DNA of 64,000 bases from Streptomyces sp. 549 (GCF_030124175.1 NZ_JASKMT010000001.1:372001-436000), one strand, 5' to 3'. Positions 51,982 through 61,570 are shown, counted from the first letter of the stretch. Notes: a model not told the origin generated them from the sequence alone. Numbers and translations: made by a program.

Positions 51982-53339
51982 GCGGTGGTCCTCTCGATGA
52001 GTCGGCCCACCCGTTGCAGGGTGCGGCCGTGGTCGGTGATCTGCTGTCCCCGCAGCCAGCTGGAGCGCACGACGCCGTGCAACGTCCGTCCGGCGTAGGC
52101 GGTGACCTGGTTGCGGTGGTGGAGTGCGGCCGGGTCGACGGTGAACGTCTCCTCCGGTGCGACGACGGCGAAGTCCGCGTCGCGGCCGGCCGCGATGGCT
52201 CCCTTGCGGCTGAGACCGGCGAGCGCGGCCGGTGCGGTGGACATCCAGCGGGCCACGTCCGTGAGACCGTGACCGCGCTGCCGTGCCTCGGTCCAGATCG
52301 CGGGCAGGCCCAGCTGAAGGGAGGAGATGCCGCCCCAGGCTCGGCCGAAGTCGGGCACCTTCAGGTCGGCCGTGCACGGCGAGTGGTCGGAGACGACGCA
52401 GTCGATGACCCCGTCCGCGAGGGCCTGCCACAAGGCGTCCTGGTTGGCGCGTTCGCGGATCGGTGGGCAGCACTTGAACTCCGTCGCCCCGTCCGGCACC
52501 TCCTCCGCGGTCAGGGTGAGGAAGTGCGGGCAGGTCTCGACCGTGACGGCCACCCCGGACGCCTTAGCCTCCGCGAGCATCGGGAGGGCGTCGCAGGAGG
52601 ACAGGTGCAGCACGTGCACCCGGGCGCCGAGGCGGCGGGCGAGGTCGATCAGCAGCGCGATGGCGTCGTTCTCGGCGGCGCGCGGACGGGACGCCAGGAA
52701 GTCGGCGTAGCGGGGTCCCTCGACCGGCGGTGCCAGCTCCAGGTGGCCGGGGTCCTCGGCGTGCACGATCAGCAGGCCGCCGAACCCGGCGATCTCCGCC
52801 ATCGCGGCGGCGAGCCCGGTGGGGTCCAGCTCGGGGAACTCCTCCACCCCGGAGGGCGACAGGAAGCACTTGAAGCCGAACACACCCGCGTCGTGCAGCG
52901 GGCGCAGGTCGGCGAGGTTGCCGGGGATCGCACCGCCCCAGAAGCCGGTGTCGACGTGGGCCTTGGGAGCGGCTACAGCCCGCTTGGTGTCGAGGTGGGC
53001 CGCGGTGGTGGTGGGCGGCAGGCTGTTCAGCGGCATGTCGAGCAGGGTCGTCACACCGCCGGCCGCTGCGGCCTGCGTCGCCGTCCAGAAGCCCTCCCAC
53101 TCGGTGCGCCCGGGATCGTTGACGTGCACGTGGGTGTCGACCAGGCCGGGCAGCAGCGCGTCCTCACCCAGTTCCACCAGGCGGGCCCCGGCCGGTACCG
53201 GCGCGTCGTGCGGCAGCACGGCGGTGATGGTGCCGCCGGAGACGGCCACCGCGGCCGGCCGCTCCCCCTCGGGGGTGACGACCCGCGTGGAGCGGAGCAG
53301 CAGTTCTCCGCCGGCTTCGGCGGTGGGCAGCTCGGACAA
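51978..53339 (-). CDS. allB: Allantoinase
   Basis: 453 aa, cyclic amidohydrolase that opens allantoin to allantoate. Metal site residues: [20 protein letters not shown] (HxH), carboxylated lysine in [29 protein letters not shown] and the Asp of VVSDHSPC. The TTG at 53339 is chosen as start: GAGGAG lies 6 bases upstream and it gives the family length, whereas the ATG at 53498 would add 53 residues of unrelated low-complexity sequence. Divergent from allR with a 367-base control region. Confidence 0.94.
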   Translation of the reverse strand: MSELPTAEAGGELLLRSTRVVTPEGERPAAVAVSGGTITAVLPHDAPVPAGARLVELGEDALLPGLVDTHVHVNDPGRTEWEGFWTATQAAAAGGVTTLLDMPLNSLPPTTTAAHLDTKRAVAAPKAHVDTGFWGGAIPGNLADLRPLHDAGVFGFKCFLSPSGVEEFPELDPTGLAAAMAEIAGFGGLLIVHAEDPGHLELAPPVEGPRYADFLASRPRAAENDAIALLIDLARRLGARVHVLHLSSCDALPMLAEAKASGVAVTVETCPHFLTLTAEEVPDGATEFKCCPPIRERANQDALWQALADGVIDCVVSDHSPCTADLKVPDFGRAWGGISSLQLGLPAIWTEARQRGHGLTDVARWMSTAPAALAGLSRKGAIAAGRDADFAVVAPEETFTVDPAALHHRNQVTAYAGRTLHGVVRSSWLRGQQITDHGRTLQRVGRLIERTTA

Positions 53340-53706
53340 CCGACTCTCCTCTTCCCTGCGGGACGCCGCTGCTGTGGGCGGAGCAGCGCGCAGACCGGGC
53401 CGCGCGGAGCCGGGGCGGCACCCGGAGGTCCGGACGGCGGCGCCGCAGAATTCAACGTTCTGTTGAACGAGTCTTCCTCCGGGGGGCCACTCCGTCAAGG
53501 GTTCACCGTTTGCCGTGACAGCGCCAGGTCAAAGCTTGTATGATTCCACGAAACGGAAACTTCCTACCGCATGCCGGTATGGACCTTCCCTCAGCCCGCT
53601 CCGCCTCCGACCCCGCGTCCACACTCCGGGAACGCCCGGCCTGACCGGCCCCCGCCCTCATCAGGGCCGGTAGCATGCGCCCCATCCGCCCGAAAGGAAC
53701 CGCGAC
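53340..53706. promoter_or_regulatory. Divergent control region allB / allR
   Basis: 367 bases with no gene. For allB (minus strand): -35 ttgacg (53493-53498) and a weak -10 aagact (53470-53475), with the inverted repeat ttcaac-N5-gttgaa (53451-53467) just downstream, on the expected start of transcription. For allR (plus strand): -35 gtgaca (53515-53520), an excellent -10 tatgat (53539-53544), and the 15-base element ttccacgaaacggaa (53544-53558) over the start. This leaves a leader of about 155 bases before the allR GTG. Confidence 0.7.
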
Positions 53707-54507
53707 GTGCCGTCGTCCGAGCCCAAGAGCACCGCCGCACCCGCCGCGACCGGAGGCGTCCAGTCCCTGGAGCGGGCCTTCGACCTGCTGGAGCGGATGG
53801 CCGACGCCGGCGGCGAGGTCGGGCTGAGCGAGCTGTCCGGCAGCAGCGGACTGCCGCTGCCCACCATTCACCGACTCATGCGCACCCTGGTCGCCTGCGG
53901 CTACGTGCGCCAGCAGCCCAACCGCCGTTACGCGCTGGGCCCGCGGCTGATCCGCCTCGGGGAGACCTCCTCCCGCCTGCTGGGCACCTGGGCGAAGCCC
54001 TACCTCGCCCGGCTTGTCGAGGAGACGGGCGAGACGGCCAACATGGCACTGCTGGACGGCGACGAGGTCGTCTACGTGGCGCAGGTTCCGTCACGGCACT
54101 CGATGCGCATGTTCACCGAGGTGGGCCGCCGCGTACTGCCGCACTCCACCGGCGTGGGAAAGGCCCTGCTGTCCCACCACCCGGCGGAGGAAGTGCGCGC
54201 CCTGCTGGCCCGCACCGGCATGCCGGCCGCAACTGAACGCACCATCGGCACCGCCGACGCCTTCCTGGAGGCACTGGAGACCACCCGCGAGCGCGGCTTC
54301 GCACTCGACGACAACGAGCAGGAGATGGGGGTGCGCTGCATCGCCGTCTCGGTGCCCAACTCCCCCACGGCCGCGGCGATCTCCATCTCGGGCCCGGCCG
54401 GCCGGGTGACCGACGCGGCCACCGAGAAGATGGTGCCACTGCTCCAGGAGGTCGCCCGCGACCTCTCCGAGGCCCTCGCCAACCCCGCACCGGTGAACGG
54501 CGGCTGA
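53707..54507 (+). CDS. allR: IclR-family repressor AllR
   Basis: 266 aa from GTG 53707 with GAAAGGAA 8 bases upstream. Helix-turn-helix VQSLERAFDLLERMADAGGE, LSELSGSSGLPLPTIHRLMR and TLVACGYVRQQPNRRYALGP; IclR effector domain with NMALLDGDEVVYVAQVPSRH, PHSTGVGKALLSHHPAEEVR and GVRCIAVSVPNSPTAAAISI. In Streptomyces coelicolor the IclR protein at this position (AllR) represses allantoin and glyoxylate genes and responds to allantoin-pathway metabolites such as glyoxylate or allantoate-related compounds. Its own promoter carries a 15-base palindrome-like element also found at hyi and, degenerate, at aceB. Confidence 0.93.
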   Translation: MPSSEPKSTAAPAATGGVQSLERAFDLLERMADAGGEVGLSELSGSSGLPLPTIHRLMRTLVACGYVRQQPNRRYALGPRLIRLGETSSRLLGTWAKPYLARLVEETGETANMALLDGDEVVYVAQVPSRHSMRMFTEVGRRVLPHSTGVGKALLSHHPAEEVRALLARTGMPAATERTIGTADAFLEALETTRERGFALDDNEQEMGVRCIAVSVPNSPTAAAISISGPAGRVTDAATEKMVPLLQEVARDLSEALANPAPVNGG

Positions 54508-54566
54508 GCAGCCACCGGGGCGGACAGTCCTACGTGCGGGGAGTGCGTCAGCCTGCGGGGAGTGCG

Positions 54567-54899
54567 TCAGCGGCGGACCGAGGGGACCCCGAACAGGCCC
54601 ACCGCGGCACGTACCCGGAAGAGCGGTCCGGCGAGCGCGCTGATCGATCCGAGCGCGCCCACCACCAGCAGTAACGAGCTGCGGAGCCGCCCGGCGTCGC
54701 ACTCACCGGCGGCGGCCATGGCAGCGAGCGCGGCGAGTTCCTCGTCGGCTATCTGACGGTCGGGCAGTTCCGGAGGGTAGCCGGCCAGCGCTCGGCGCAG
54801 CTCGTGCACCGCGAGGCGCAGCTGCTCACCCCGCGCATCCTCCGCGGCGACCGGGCGCCTCGGGCGCACCAGCGCCTGCTCGTTGCGTTCGCCTCGCAC
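54567..54899 (-). CDS. Small uncharacterised membrane-associated protein (DUF5955-like)
   Basis: 110 aa from GTG 54899, chosen because GGGGGAG lies 7 bases upstream (a longer frame reaches 54965). RLAVHELRRALAGYPPELPD and EELAALAAMAAAGECDAGRL are helical, followed by a hydrophobic segment SSLLLVVGALGSISALAGPL near the C-terminus. Similar short proteins occur at this locus in streptomycetes; the DUF number is from memory. Role unknown. Convergent with allR. Confidence 0.7.
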   Translation of the reverse strand: MRGERNEQALVRPRRPVAAEDARGEQLRLAVHELRRALAGYPPELPDRQIADEELAALAAMAAAGECDAGRLRSSLLLVVGALGSISALAGPLFRVRAAVGLFGVPSVRR

Positions 54900-55269
54900 A
54901 GCGGTACTCCCCCACCAAGAAGCTTCCCGTCCGACGGCTGTCCTCGCCCCGTGAGCACGCTTCACCCCTCCGCCGACGGTGGTCGACCGCGAGGGTCTGG
55001 ACAGTAAACGCCACTCTCCGCTGTCCGCGCTACACGGAGGGCGAAATTCGGCACCCCCGATTCCCGATCTACCGCCGCCCGTTCGACCGGCCGGACGAAC
55101 CTCACGCGCCTCCGCCCGCGTCGCTCCTCACCGTCGCAGGCGCTCTCCAGGCGTTTACCAGGCGTCGCCCGGCGCCGCGCGCCGGTGCGGGTCTCAGCGC
55201 GGGTGCCGGCACGGGTCCCGGACAAGCGCAGTCCACCGGAACGCTCGGACCACCCCTTACGCTCGCCGC
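54900..55269. other. Gap between divergent genes
   Basis: 370 bases, GC-rich, no convincing gene. It must carry promoters for the small protein and the MobA-like gene. gtaaacgcc (55004-55012) and its complement ggcgtttac (55150-55158) form a widely spaced inverted pair. Nothing else stands out. Confidence 0.4.
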
Positions 55270-55905
55270 ATGACAGCACCACCGCGCCCGCCTTCGCGCA
55301 CGCCCCCGCACCCGCCCCGCATCGCCGGGCTGCTGCTCGCCGCAGGCGGCGGGCGGCGTCTGGGCGGCCGGCCGAAGGCCCTGCTCACCCACCACGGCCG
55401 CCCCCTGGTCGAGCACGCGGTGCGGGCGCTGCGTGAGGGCGGGTGCCACACGGTGACGGTGGTACTCGGGGCCGCGGCCGAGGAGGTGCGCGCCATGGCG
55501 GAGTTGACCGGATGCAGCGTGGTCGGCAACCCGGACTGGCCCTCGGGCATGGGCTCCTCGCTGCGGGCCGGCCTCGCCGCCCTGGCGGACGGGGAGCAGC
55601 CCGCCGACGCGGCGCTCGTCTGCCTGGTGGACCAACCGGGCGTGGGGGCGACCGCGGTCGGCCGGGTGCGGGCCGCCTACCGCTCGCCGAGTTCACTCGC
55701 GACGGCCGACTATGAAGGTCGGCGGGGCCACCCGGTACTGCTGGGGTCGGCGCACTGGCAGGGCGTGGCGGAGGCGGCGACCGGGGATCGCGGAGCACGC
55801 GCGTACCTGCGGAACCGGGAAGCGTCGCTCACCCTGGTGGAGTGCGCGGACATCGCCGACCCCGCCGACATCGACACCCCGCAGGACCTCACCCGACTGG
55901 CCTGA
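55270..55905 (+). CDS. MobA-like nucleotidyltransferase (molybdopterin cytidylyltransferase type)
   Basis: 211 aa. Begins after a Pro-rich leader with the NTP-transferase motif IAGLLLAAGGGRRLGGRPKA, then LVEHAVRALREGGCHTVTVV, NPDWPSGMGSSLRAGLAALA and ALVCLVDQPGVGATAVGRVR, whose DQP is the usual MocA/MobA-like active site. Ends CADIADPADIDTPQDL. MocA-type enzymes make the cofactor form used by xanthine dehydrogenase-type enzymes, which would fit with purine breakdown; no such dehydrogenase is in the window. Start ATG 55270. Confidence 0.88.
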   Translation: MTAPPRPPSRTPPHPPRIAGLLLAAGGGRRLGGRPKALLTHHGRPLVEHAVRALREGGCHTVTVVLGAAAEEVRAMAELTGCSVVGNPDWPSGMGSSLRAGLAALADGEQPADAALVCLVDQPGVGATAVGRVRAAYRSPSSLATADYEGRRGHPVLLGSAHWQGVAEAATGDRGARAYLRNREASLTLVECADIADPADIDTPQDLTRLA

Positions 55906-56004
55906 ACCTGTCGTTCCGCAGCGGACGCCGGTCGTCCACGCCCAGCCGGGTACCTCGGACACCACCCGCCTCGGGCAGGTATCTCGACATCAACGATCTC
56001 GATA

Positions 56005-56044
56005 TCAACAGACCGTTGAAATTCCGCGATAAGAAAACTAGTCT
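56005..56044 (+). promoter_or_regulatory. aceB promoter with two overlapping operator elements
   Basis: -35 ttgaaa (56016-56021), 17-base spacer, -10 tagtct (56039-56044). The inverted repeat tcaac-N5-gttga (56005-56019) overlaps the -35. The element ttccgcgataagaaa (56022-56036), 12 of 15 bases like the one at hyi, fills the spacer. This is the only promoter in the window with both motifs. The leader to the aceB ATG would be about 115 bases. Confidence 0.72.
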
Positions 56045-56167
56045 CCGAAACACAGAAGACGTGTGGCACCCAGTGCCGCACGTGCGCAGCACCACCGCAC
56101 GTGATCCTGGTGGCGCTCCGGGGGCCACCACCCACGGCAGTGACCGCCCCCGAAGGAGTGACCGCCC

Positions 56168-57790
56168 ATGTCAGCACCAGCGCCGTCACCGCTGGCCATC
56201 GTCGACGTCGCCCCGGAGCGCGCACCCGACCGCCAGGACGAGGTGCTCACCGAGGCGGCCCTGGAGTTCGTCGCCGCCCTCCACCGCAGGTTCACGCCCC
56301 GCCGCGACGAACTGCTCGCCCGGCGAGCCGCGCGGCGCGCGGAGATCGCCAGGACCAGCAGCCTGGACTTCCTCGCCGAGACCGCGCACATCCGCGAGGG
56401 CGACTGGCAGGTGGCGCCGTGCCCGCCGGCGCTGCGGGACCGCCGGGTGGAGATCACCGGCCCGACCGACCGGAAGATGACCGTCAACGCGCTCAACTCC
56501 GGGGCCCGGGTCTGGCTGGCGGACTTCGAGGACGCCTCCGCCCCCACCTGGGACAACGTCATCGGCGGCCAACTGAACCTGACCGACGCCTACGAGCGGC
56601 GCATCGACTTCACCGACGACCGCGGCAAGTCATATGCGCTGCGGCCCGCCGATGAGTTGGCCACCGTCGTGATGCGTCCGCGCGGCTGGCACCTGGACGA
56701 GCGGCACCTCACCGTCGACGGGCGGCCCGTCCCCGGCGCCCTCGTCGACTTCGGACTGTACTTCTTCCACAACGCCCAGCGGCTCATCGACCTGGGCAAG
56801 GGGCCTTACTTCTACCTGCCGAAGACCGAGTCGCACCTCGAGGCACGGCTGTGGAACGACGTGTTCGTCTTCGCACAGGACCGGCTCGGCGTACCGCAGG
56901 GCACCGTGCGTGCCACCGTGCTGATCGAGACGATCACCGCGGCCTACGAGATGGACGAGATCCTCTATGAACTCCGCGACCACGCCTCGGGGCTGAACGC
57001 GGGCCGCTGGGACTACCTGTTCTCGATCGTCAAGAACTTCCGTGACGGCGGCGCGAAGTTCGTGCTCCCGGACCGCAACGCGGTCACCATGACGGCTCCG
57101 TTCATGCGGGCCTACACCGAACTACTCGTCCGCACCTGCCACAAGCGCGGCGCGCACGCCATCGGCGGCATGGCCGCGTTCATCCCCAACCGGCGCGACG
57201 CCGAGGCCAACGAGCGGGCGATGACCAAGGTCAGGGGCGACAAGGACCGCGAGGCGGGCGACGGGTTCGACGGCTCGTGGGTGGCGCACCCGGACCTGGT
57301 GCCGATCGCCCGGGCGTGCTTCGACGCGGTCCTCGGCGACCGGCCGCACCAGAAGGACCGGCTGCGCGAGGACGTGCACGTCGAGGCCGCCGACCTGATC
57401 GCCGTCGACTCGCTCGACGCCGCCCCCACCTACCAGGGACTCAAGGACGCCGTGCAGGTCGGCGTCCGGTACATCGAGGCGTGGCTGAGGGGTCTGGGCG
57501 CCGTCGCCATCTTCGGTCTGATGGAGGACGCCGCCACGGCTGAGATCTCCCGCTCGCAGATCTGGCAGTGGGTGGACGCGGGCGTCGTCTTCGAGAACGG
57601 CGAACGTGCCACCGCCGATCTGGTCCGCCGGGTCGCCGCCGAGGACCTGGCCGCGATCCGAGCGGAACTGGGCGAGCAGGCGTTCGCCGCCGGAGCCTGG
57701 CAGCAGGCCCACGACCTGCTGCTGCGCGTCGCGCTGGACGAGGACTACGCCGAGTTCCTCACCCTCCCCGCCTACGAGCTGCTGGACTGA
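56168..57790 (+). CDS. aceB: Malate synthase A
   Basis: 540 aa, standard for the A isoform. Condenses glyoxylate with acetyl-CoA to malate. Key segments: KMTVNALNSGARVWLADFED, GKSYALRPADELATVVMRPR, RGWHLDERHLTVDGRPVPGA, LPKTESHLEARLWNDVFVFA, and RATVLIETITAAYEMDEILY with the Mg-binding Glu, then INGREDIENT-free C-terminal AEISRSQIWQWVDAGVVFEN with the catalytic Asp nearby. Placed next to the allantoin genes it drains the glyoxylate made from ureidoglycolate. Isocitrate lyase is not in the window, so this copy probably serves purine rather than acetate use. Confidence 0.96.
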   Translation: MSAPAPSPLAIVDVAPERAPDRQDEVLTEAALEFVAALHRRFTPRRDELLARRAARRAEIARTSSLDFLAETAHIREGDWQVAPCPPALRDRRVEITGPTDRKMTVNALNSGARVWLADFEDASAPTWDNVIGGQLNLTDAYERRIDFTDDRGKSYALRPADELATVVMRPRGWHLDERHLTVDGRPVPGALVDFGLYFFHNAQRLIDLGKGPYFYLPKTESHLEARLWNDVFVFAQDRLGVPQGTVRATVLIETITAAYEMDEILYELRDHASGLNAGRWDYLFSIVKNFRDGGAKFVLPDRNAVTMTAPFMRAYTELLVRTCHKRGAHAIGGMAAFIPNRRDAEANERAMTKVRGDKDREAGDGFDGSWVAHPDLVPIARACFDAVLGDRPHQKDRLREDVHVEAADLIAVDSLDAAPTYQGLKDAVQVGVRYIEAWLRGLGAVAIFGLMEDAATAEISRSQIWQWVDAGVVFENGERATADLVRRVAAEDLAAIRAELGEQAFAAGAWQQAHDLLLRVALDEDYAEFLTLPAYELLD

Positions 57791-57865
57791 CGCGGCGTCA
57801 CCGGTCCGCCGGGCGGTAGCCGGGGCGCCGAGGGGGCTGCCGGACCGGCGGGTGAGAATGGCCGC

Positions 57866-58780
57866 ATGCCGTTCACCTTGAGTCATGCCGTCGCCGCCCT
57901 GCCCGGTATCCGCCGTGACGGTCGCGGGCGCGGGCCGCTGCTGCCGTCCGCGCTGGTCGCGGGCACGTTGGCGCCGGACGCGGTGTACTTCGCCGACAGC
58001 CTGCTGCCCGGTGCCATGCGCCTCGGGCAGGTCACGCACTCGGCGTGGGGCGTCGTCACCGTGGACGTGCTGGCCGCCGCCGGCCTGGTGGCGGTGTGGC
58101 TGCTGGTGCGCGGCACAGTGGTGGCGCTGCTGCCGGACCGCGCCCAGCTCCGGGTGTGGACGCTGCTCGGCCCGGGCCGGTGGCGGGGGCGGCCGCTGCT
58201 GCCGCTCGCCGGGTGGTTCGCCGTGTCGGCGGCGCTCGGCGCACTGACCCACGTGGTGTGGGACCTCTTCACGCACGCCGGACGGTGGGGTGTGCGCACG
58301 GTGCCCTTCCTGGACGGGACGGTGGCGGGCGTTCCGGCCTACTCGGTTGCGCAGTACGGCAGTTCGGCGGTCGCGCTGGCCGTGCTCGGCCCCTGGCTGC
58401 TCCGCGCGCTGCGGTCGCTCCCCGCCGGTGGTCCTCCGGCGTCGGTGCCGCGTCTGAGCACGAGGGGCAGGCGGTACGCGGTGGCGCTGCTGGCCGGTGC
58501 GGCGGTGGTCGGAGCCGTGCACCGGTGCCTGCGCTGGGCTGCGGTGGTGGACGTCCCGCTGACCCCGATGGACCTGGTGCCCACCTCGCTGTTCGGCGCG
58601 GGCGCCGGACTCGCGGTGGCGCTGCCGGTACTGGCGGCCGTCGTCCACTGGTCGCAGCGCTCCGGGAGCGGAGAGGCCGCAGGCCTGGCCGGGGGCAGCG
58701 CCCGGTCGGGCGGCGCCGGGACAACGGCGGCCGGTGACCGCGGGGACGGTGCGGTGGCCGGCGGGCGTCGCGGCGGGTGA
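57866..58780 (+). CDS. DUF4184-type membrane protein
   Basis: 304 aa with about six hydrophobic helices. Begins MPFTLSHAVAALPGIRRDGR, then LLPSALVAGTLAPDAVYFAD and LGALTHVVWDLFTHAGRWGV, a pattern of histidines and aspartates in membrane-edge positions characteristic of the family (related to membrane-bound metal-dependent hydrolases by analogy). Function unknown. The last 60 residues are Gly/Ala/Ser-rich. Follows aceB by 75 bases and may be co-transcribed. Confidence 0.82.
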   Translation: MPFTLSHAVAALPGIRRDGRGRGPLLPSALVAGTLAPDAVYFADSLLPGAMRLGQVTHSAWGVVTVDVLAAAGLVAVWLLVRGTVVALLPDRAQLRVWTLLGPGRWRGRPLLPLAGWFAVSAALGALTHVVWDLFTHAGRWGVRTVPFLDGTVAGVPAYSVAQYGSSAVALAVLGPWLLRALRSLPAGGPPASVPRLSTRGRRYAVALLAGAAVVGAVHRCLRWAAVVDVPLTPMDLVPTSLFGAGAGLAVALPVLAAVVHWSQRSGSGEAAGLAGGSARSGGAGTTAAGDRGDGAVAGGRRGG

Positions 58781-58924
58781 CGGCAGCCCCGGCGATGGCC
58801 CGCTCCTCCAGGGGGCGGGCGGCGCCTGCGGGCACGGCAGCGGGACGGACCGGCCGGTCGCGCGGGCGGGGGTGCCAGAACGGGGGCGTGCGCATGTGGC
58901 GTCACGCCCCCGTCCTGGTTGCTG

Positions 58925-58949
58925 CCCAGGACCCCGCTGGGGTCCTGGG
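58925..58949. terminator. Terminator hairpin 1 of a tandem pair
   Basis: Perfect 11-base inverted repeat (58925-58935 with 58939-58949) with a 3-base loop, between convergent genes. Confidence 0.75.
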
Positions 58950-58952
58950 CCA

Positions 58953-58980
58953 CCGGCCGGGAGCCGTCCCTCCCGGCCGG
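58953..58980. terminator. Terminator hairpin 2 of a tandem pair
   Basis: Perfect 10-base inverted repeat (58953-58962 with 58971-58980) with an 8-base loop, 3 bases after the first hairpin. Confidence 0.7.
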
Positions 58981-59022
58981 GGTCTGGGGTGGTGCGCCCC
59001 GGGCGTGCCGGGGCGCGGCGGA

Positions 59023-60426
59023 TCAGCCGGCGGCGGCGATCCGGGCCAGGCGCTTCGCCTCCGCGCGGGCCTGGCGGGCGATGCCCTCCTCGTCGACGGT
59101 GGTGAGGTGGTTGTCCTCGACCACCGGACGGCCGTTGACCAGGGACAGCGTGACCGGGGCCGGGGGTCCGAGGACCAGGGCGGCCACCGGGTCGGCGATC
59201 GTGGAGTGGCCGAGGCCGTCGAGCCGCCACAGCACCAGGTCGGCGAGCTTGCCGGCCTCCAGCGAGCCGATCTCGGCGGTGCGGCCGAGGACCTGGGCCC
59301 CGCCGTAGGTGCCCAGCCGGAGGGCCTGCCGCACGTCGAGTGCCTTCTCGCGGTGCGGGCCGAGCCGGTTGACGAGCAGCGCGTTGCGCAGTTCGGTGTG
59401 CAGTTCGCCGGACTCGTTGGAGGCGGTGCCGTCCACGCCGAGGCCGACCGGTACGCCTGCGGCGAGCATGTCGGGCACGCGGGCGATGCCGGCTGCCAGA
59501 CGGGCGTTGGAGGAGGGGCAGTGGGCGACGCCGGTGCCGGTGCGGGCGAACGCGGCGATGTCGGAGTCGTTCATGTGGACGCAGTGCGCCATCCACACGT
59601 CCTCGCCGAGCCAGCCGGTGGACTCGAAGTAGTCGGTGGGGCCCATGCCGAACAGCTCGTGGCAGAACTTCTCCTCCTCCACCGTCTCCGAGCCGTGGGT
59701 GTGCAGGCGCACGCCCTTGCGGCGGGCCAGCGCGGCACCCTCCCGCAGCAGTTCGGTGGAGATGGAGAAGGGTGAGCAGGGCGCGACGGCGATGTGCAGC
59801 ATGGAGCCGAACGACGCGTCGTGGTGGGTGTCGACGGCCTGCTCGGTGGCGAGCAGCGCGCCTTCGGTGGTCTCCACCGCGAAGTCCGGCGGCAGGCCGC
59901 CGTCGGACGCGCCGCGGTCCATCGAGCCGCGGGCGGCGGTGAAGCGCACGCCCAGTTCGCGGGCGGCGCGGATCTCGGCGCCCAGCAGGTCGCCGGCGCC
60001 GCGGGGGAAGACGTAGTGGTGGTCCATGGCGGTGGTGACACCGCCCTTGGCCATCATCGCCAGCGAGCCCTGCGCGGCCGCGTGCACCATCGGCTCGTCG
60101 ATGCGCGACCAGGTGGGGTAGAGCGCCACCAGCCAGTCGAACAGGTTGGCGTTCTGCGCCAGCCCGCGGGTGATCCACTGGTAGAAGTGGTGGTGGGTGT
60201 TGACCAGCCCGGGGGTGGCGAGGTGGCCGGTGCCGTCGACGCGGCGGACCACGTCGGCCAGGTTCTCCGGGGCCGCGCCGGGCCCGACCGACTCGATGAC
60301 GTTGCCGGCGACCACCACGTGGCCCGACGCGTACTCGGTGCCGTGCGCGTCGACGGTGGCGATCGCGCAGTTCTCGATGACCGTGCGCGTGACCGCCGCG
60401 GTCTGCGGTCCAGCCGAACCAGCCAT
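59023..60426 (-). CDS. Amidohydrolase, probable 8-oxoguanine deaminase
   Basis: 467 aa, TrzA/AtzB-like amidohydrolase. Zinc ligands: TPGLVNTHHHFYQWITRGLA, RLHTHGSETVEEEKF, VWMAHCVHMNDSDI and LGVDGTASNESGELHTELRN. Members of this group with these surroundings deaminate 8-oxoguanine to urate, which would feed the uricase gene directly upstream in the same direction; guanine deaminase or hydroxyatrazine hydrolase are alternatives by fold. It starts 172 bases after the uricase gene, far enough to have its own promoter, where a weak 15-base operator-like element is seen. Confidence 0.87.
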   Translation of the reverse strand: MAGSAGPQTAAVTRTVIENCAIATVDAHGTEYASGHVVVAGNVIESVGPGAAPENLADVVRRVDGTGHLATPGLVNTHHHFYQWITRGLAQNANLFDWLVALYPTWSRIDEPMVHAAAQGSLAMMAKGGVTTAMDHHYVFPRGAGDLLGAEIRAARELGVRFTAARGSMDRGASDGGLPPDFAVETTEGALLATEQAVDTHHDASFGSMLHIAVAPCSPFSISTELLREGAALARRKGVRLHTHGSETVEEEKFCHELFGMGPTDYFESTGWLGEDVWMAHCVHMNDSDIAAFARTGTGVAHCPSSNARLAAGIARVPDMLAAGVPVGLGVDGTASNESGELHTELRNALLVNRLGPHREKALDVRQALRLGTYGGAQVLGRTAEIGSLEAGKLADLVLWRLDGLGHSTIADPVAALVLGPPAPVTLSLVNGRPVVEDNHLTTVDEEGIARQARAEAKRLARIAAAG

Positions 60427-60441
60427 GGGATGTACCTCGTG

Positions 60442-60456
60442 TTTCGTTGTGCCGAA
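60442..60456 (-). promoter_or_regulatory. Weak 15-base operator-like element before the deaminase gene
   Basis: tttcgttgtgccgaa matches the hyi element ttccgctatacggaa at 10 of 15 positions and has ttcg/cgaa symmetry. It lies 16 bases before the deaminase ATG. It is the weakest of the set. Confidence 0.35.
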
Positions 60457-60598
60457 GTGCCGACAGTTGCGGCCCGGGGTCGAGCGGGGTGCCGACCGGA
60501 TCCGCCGTGAACGGTGCGCAGATGCCCCCGCTCTCCCCCGGGTGGTGCACGCCGGCGCGGGCGTCGGGGCTGCGGCGGGCCGCCGGGTGGCGGCCGTC

Positions 60599-61570
60599 CT
60601 ACAGGTTCGTCATGTCGACGGGGATCTGCGCCTCGGCGCCGTCCCGCAGCACGGTCGCCTCGATCAGGCCGTAGGGGCGGTCCGCGGCGAAGTACACCGC
60701 GCCGTCGGCGGACTCGTTCTTCAGGCCGAACGGTTCCAGGTCGGCGAGGAAGTGGTGCTTGTTGGGCAGCGAGAACCGGATCTCGTCCACCTCGCTGCGG
60801 TTGTTCAGCACCCGGGAGCCCATCTGGTACAGCGTCTGCTGGAGCGAGAGCGAGTACGTCTCGGCGAAGGCGTCGAGCATGTGCTTCTTCGCCTGGGCGT
60901 AGCTGCGGTCCCACTGCGGCATGCGCTGCTCGTCGCTCACCCAGTTGTGCCGCCACACGGAGGTGACCGAGGTGGCGAGGATGCGGTCGTAGGCCTCCTT
61001 CAGCGTGGTGTACCGGTCCTTGACGTAGCCCCAGAACTCCGAGTTGGTGGAGTTCATGACGGTGAGGTCCTTCAGCCCGGAGAAGATCTGCCAGGTCTCG
61101 CCGTCGTAGGTGACCTGGGCGGTGCGGGTCTCCTGGCCGTTGCGTACGAAGGAGTGCTGCACCTGGTCGGCGCCGATGAAGCGGGCGCGGGACTCCGAGC
61201 CGGCGATCCGGTCCCAGCCGTACTCCTCGATGCGTATCCGGGCCTGCTTGATGGGTTCCTGGGACTCCACGAAGTGCCGGGCCAGGTGGATGCCGAACTG
61301 CTCGGCCGACTCGATGCCGTGCTCCTTGGCGAAGGCGAACACGGTGTTCTTGGTGGTGTCGGTGGGCAGTACGTTGGCGTTGGAACCCGAGTAGTGCACC
61401 TCGTCCATGTCGCCGGAGAGGGCGACGGAGACGTTCAGGTCCTTGATGTGGTGGGTGTCGCCGTCGCGGGTGATCTTGACGACACGGTTCTCGGCCTTGC
61501 CGTACTGGTTCTGGCCCAGCACGGTCAGCCGGGCGGGACGGGGCGTCTCGGCACGGGAAATAGCAGTCAT
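60599..61570 (-). CDS. pucL: Urate oxidase (uricase)
   Basis: 323 aa. Cofactor-free oxidation of urate to 5-hydroxyisourate. Two T-fold halves are visible: LGQNQYGKAENRVVKITRDG with the catalytic Lys, VLPTDTTKNTVFAFAKEHGI with the catalytic Thr, FVESQEPIKQARIRIEEYGW, then LKDLTVMNSTNSEFWGYVKD and IRFSLPNKHHFLADLEPFGL, ending ADRPYGLIEATV. Length and all signature blocks are normal. Six bases separate it from uraH. It produces the substrate of the 5-hydroxyisourate hydrolase. Confidence 0.96.
   Translation of the reverse strand: MTAISRAETPRPARLTVLGQNQYGKAENRVVKITRDGDTHHIKDLNVSVALSGDMDEVHYSGSNANVLPTDTTKNTVFAFAKEHGIESAEQFGIHLARHFVESQEPIKQARIRIEEYGWDRIAGSESRARFIGADQVQHSFVRNGQETRTAQVTYDGETWQIFSGLKDLTVMNSTNSEFWGYVKDRYTTLKEAYDRILATSVTSVWRHNWVSDEQRMPQWDRSYAQAKKHMLDAFAETYSLSLQQTLYQMGSRVLNNRSEVDEIRFSLPNKHHFLADLEPFGLKNESADGAVYFAADRPYGLIEATVLRDGAEAQIPVDMTNL

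Noticed and set aside
57122..60550. A 1142-codon open frame on the minus strand, antisense to malate synthase and DUF4184 and out of frame with the deaminase
   Set aside because: Its translation is Arg/Gly/Pro/His-rich without domains, and it is explained by third-position GC bias opposite three well-supported genes.
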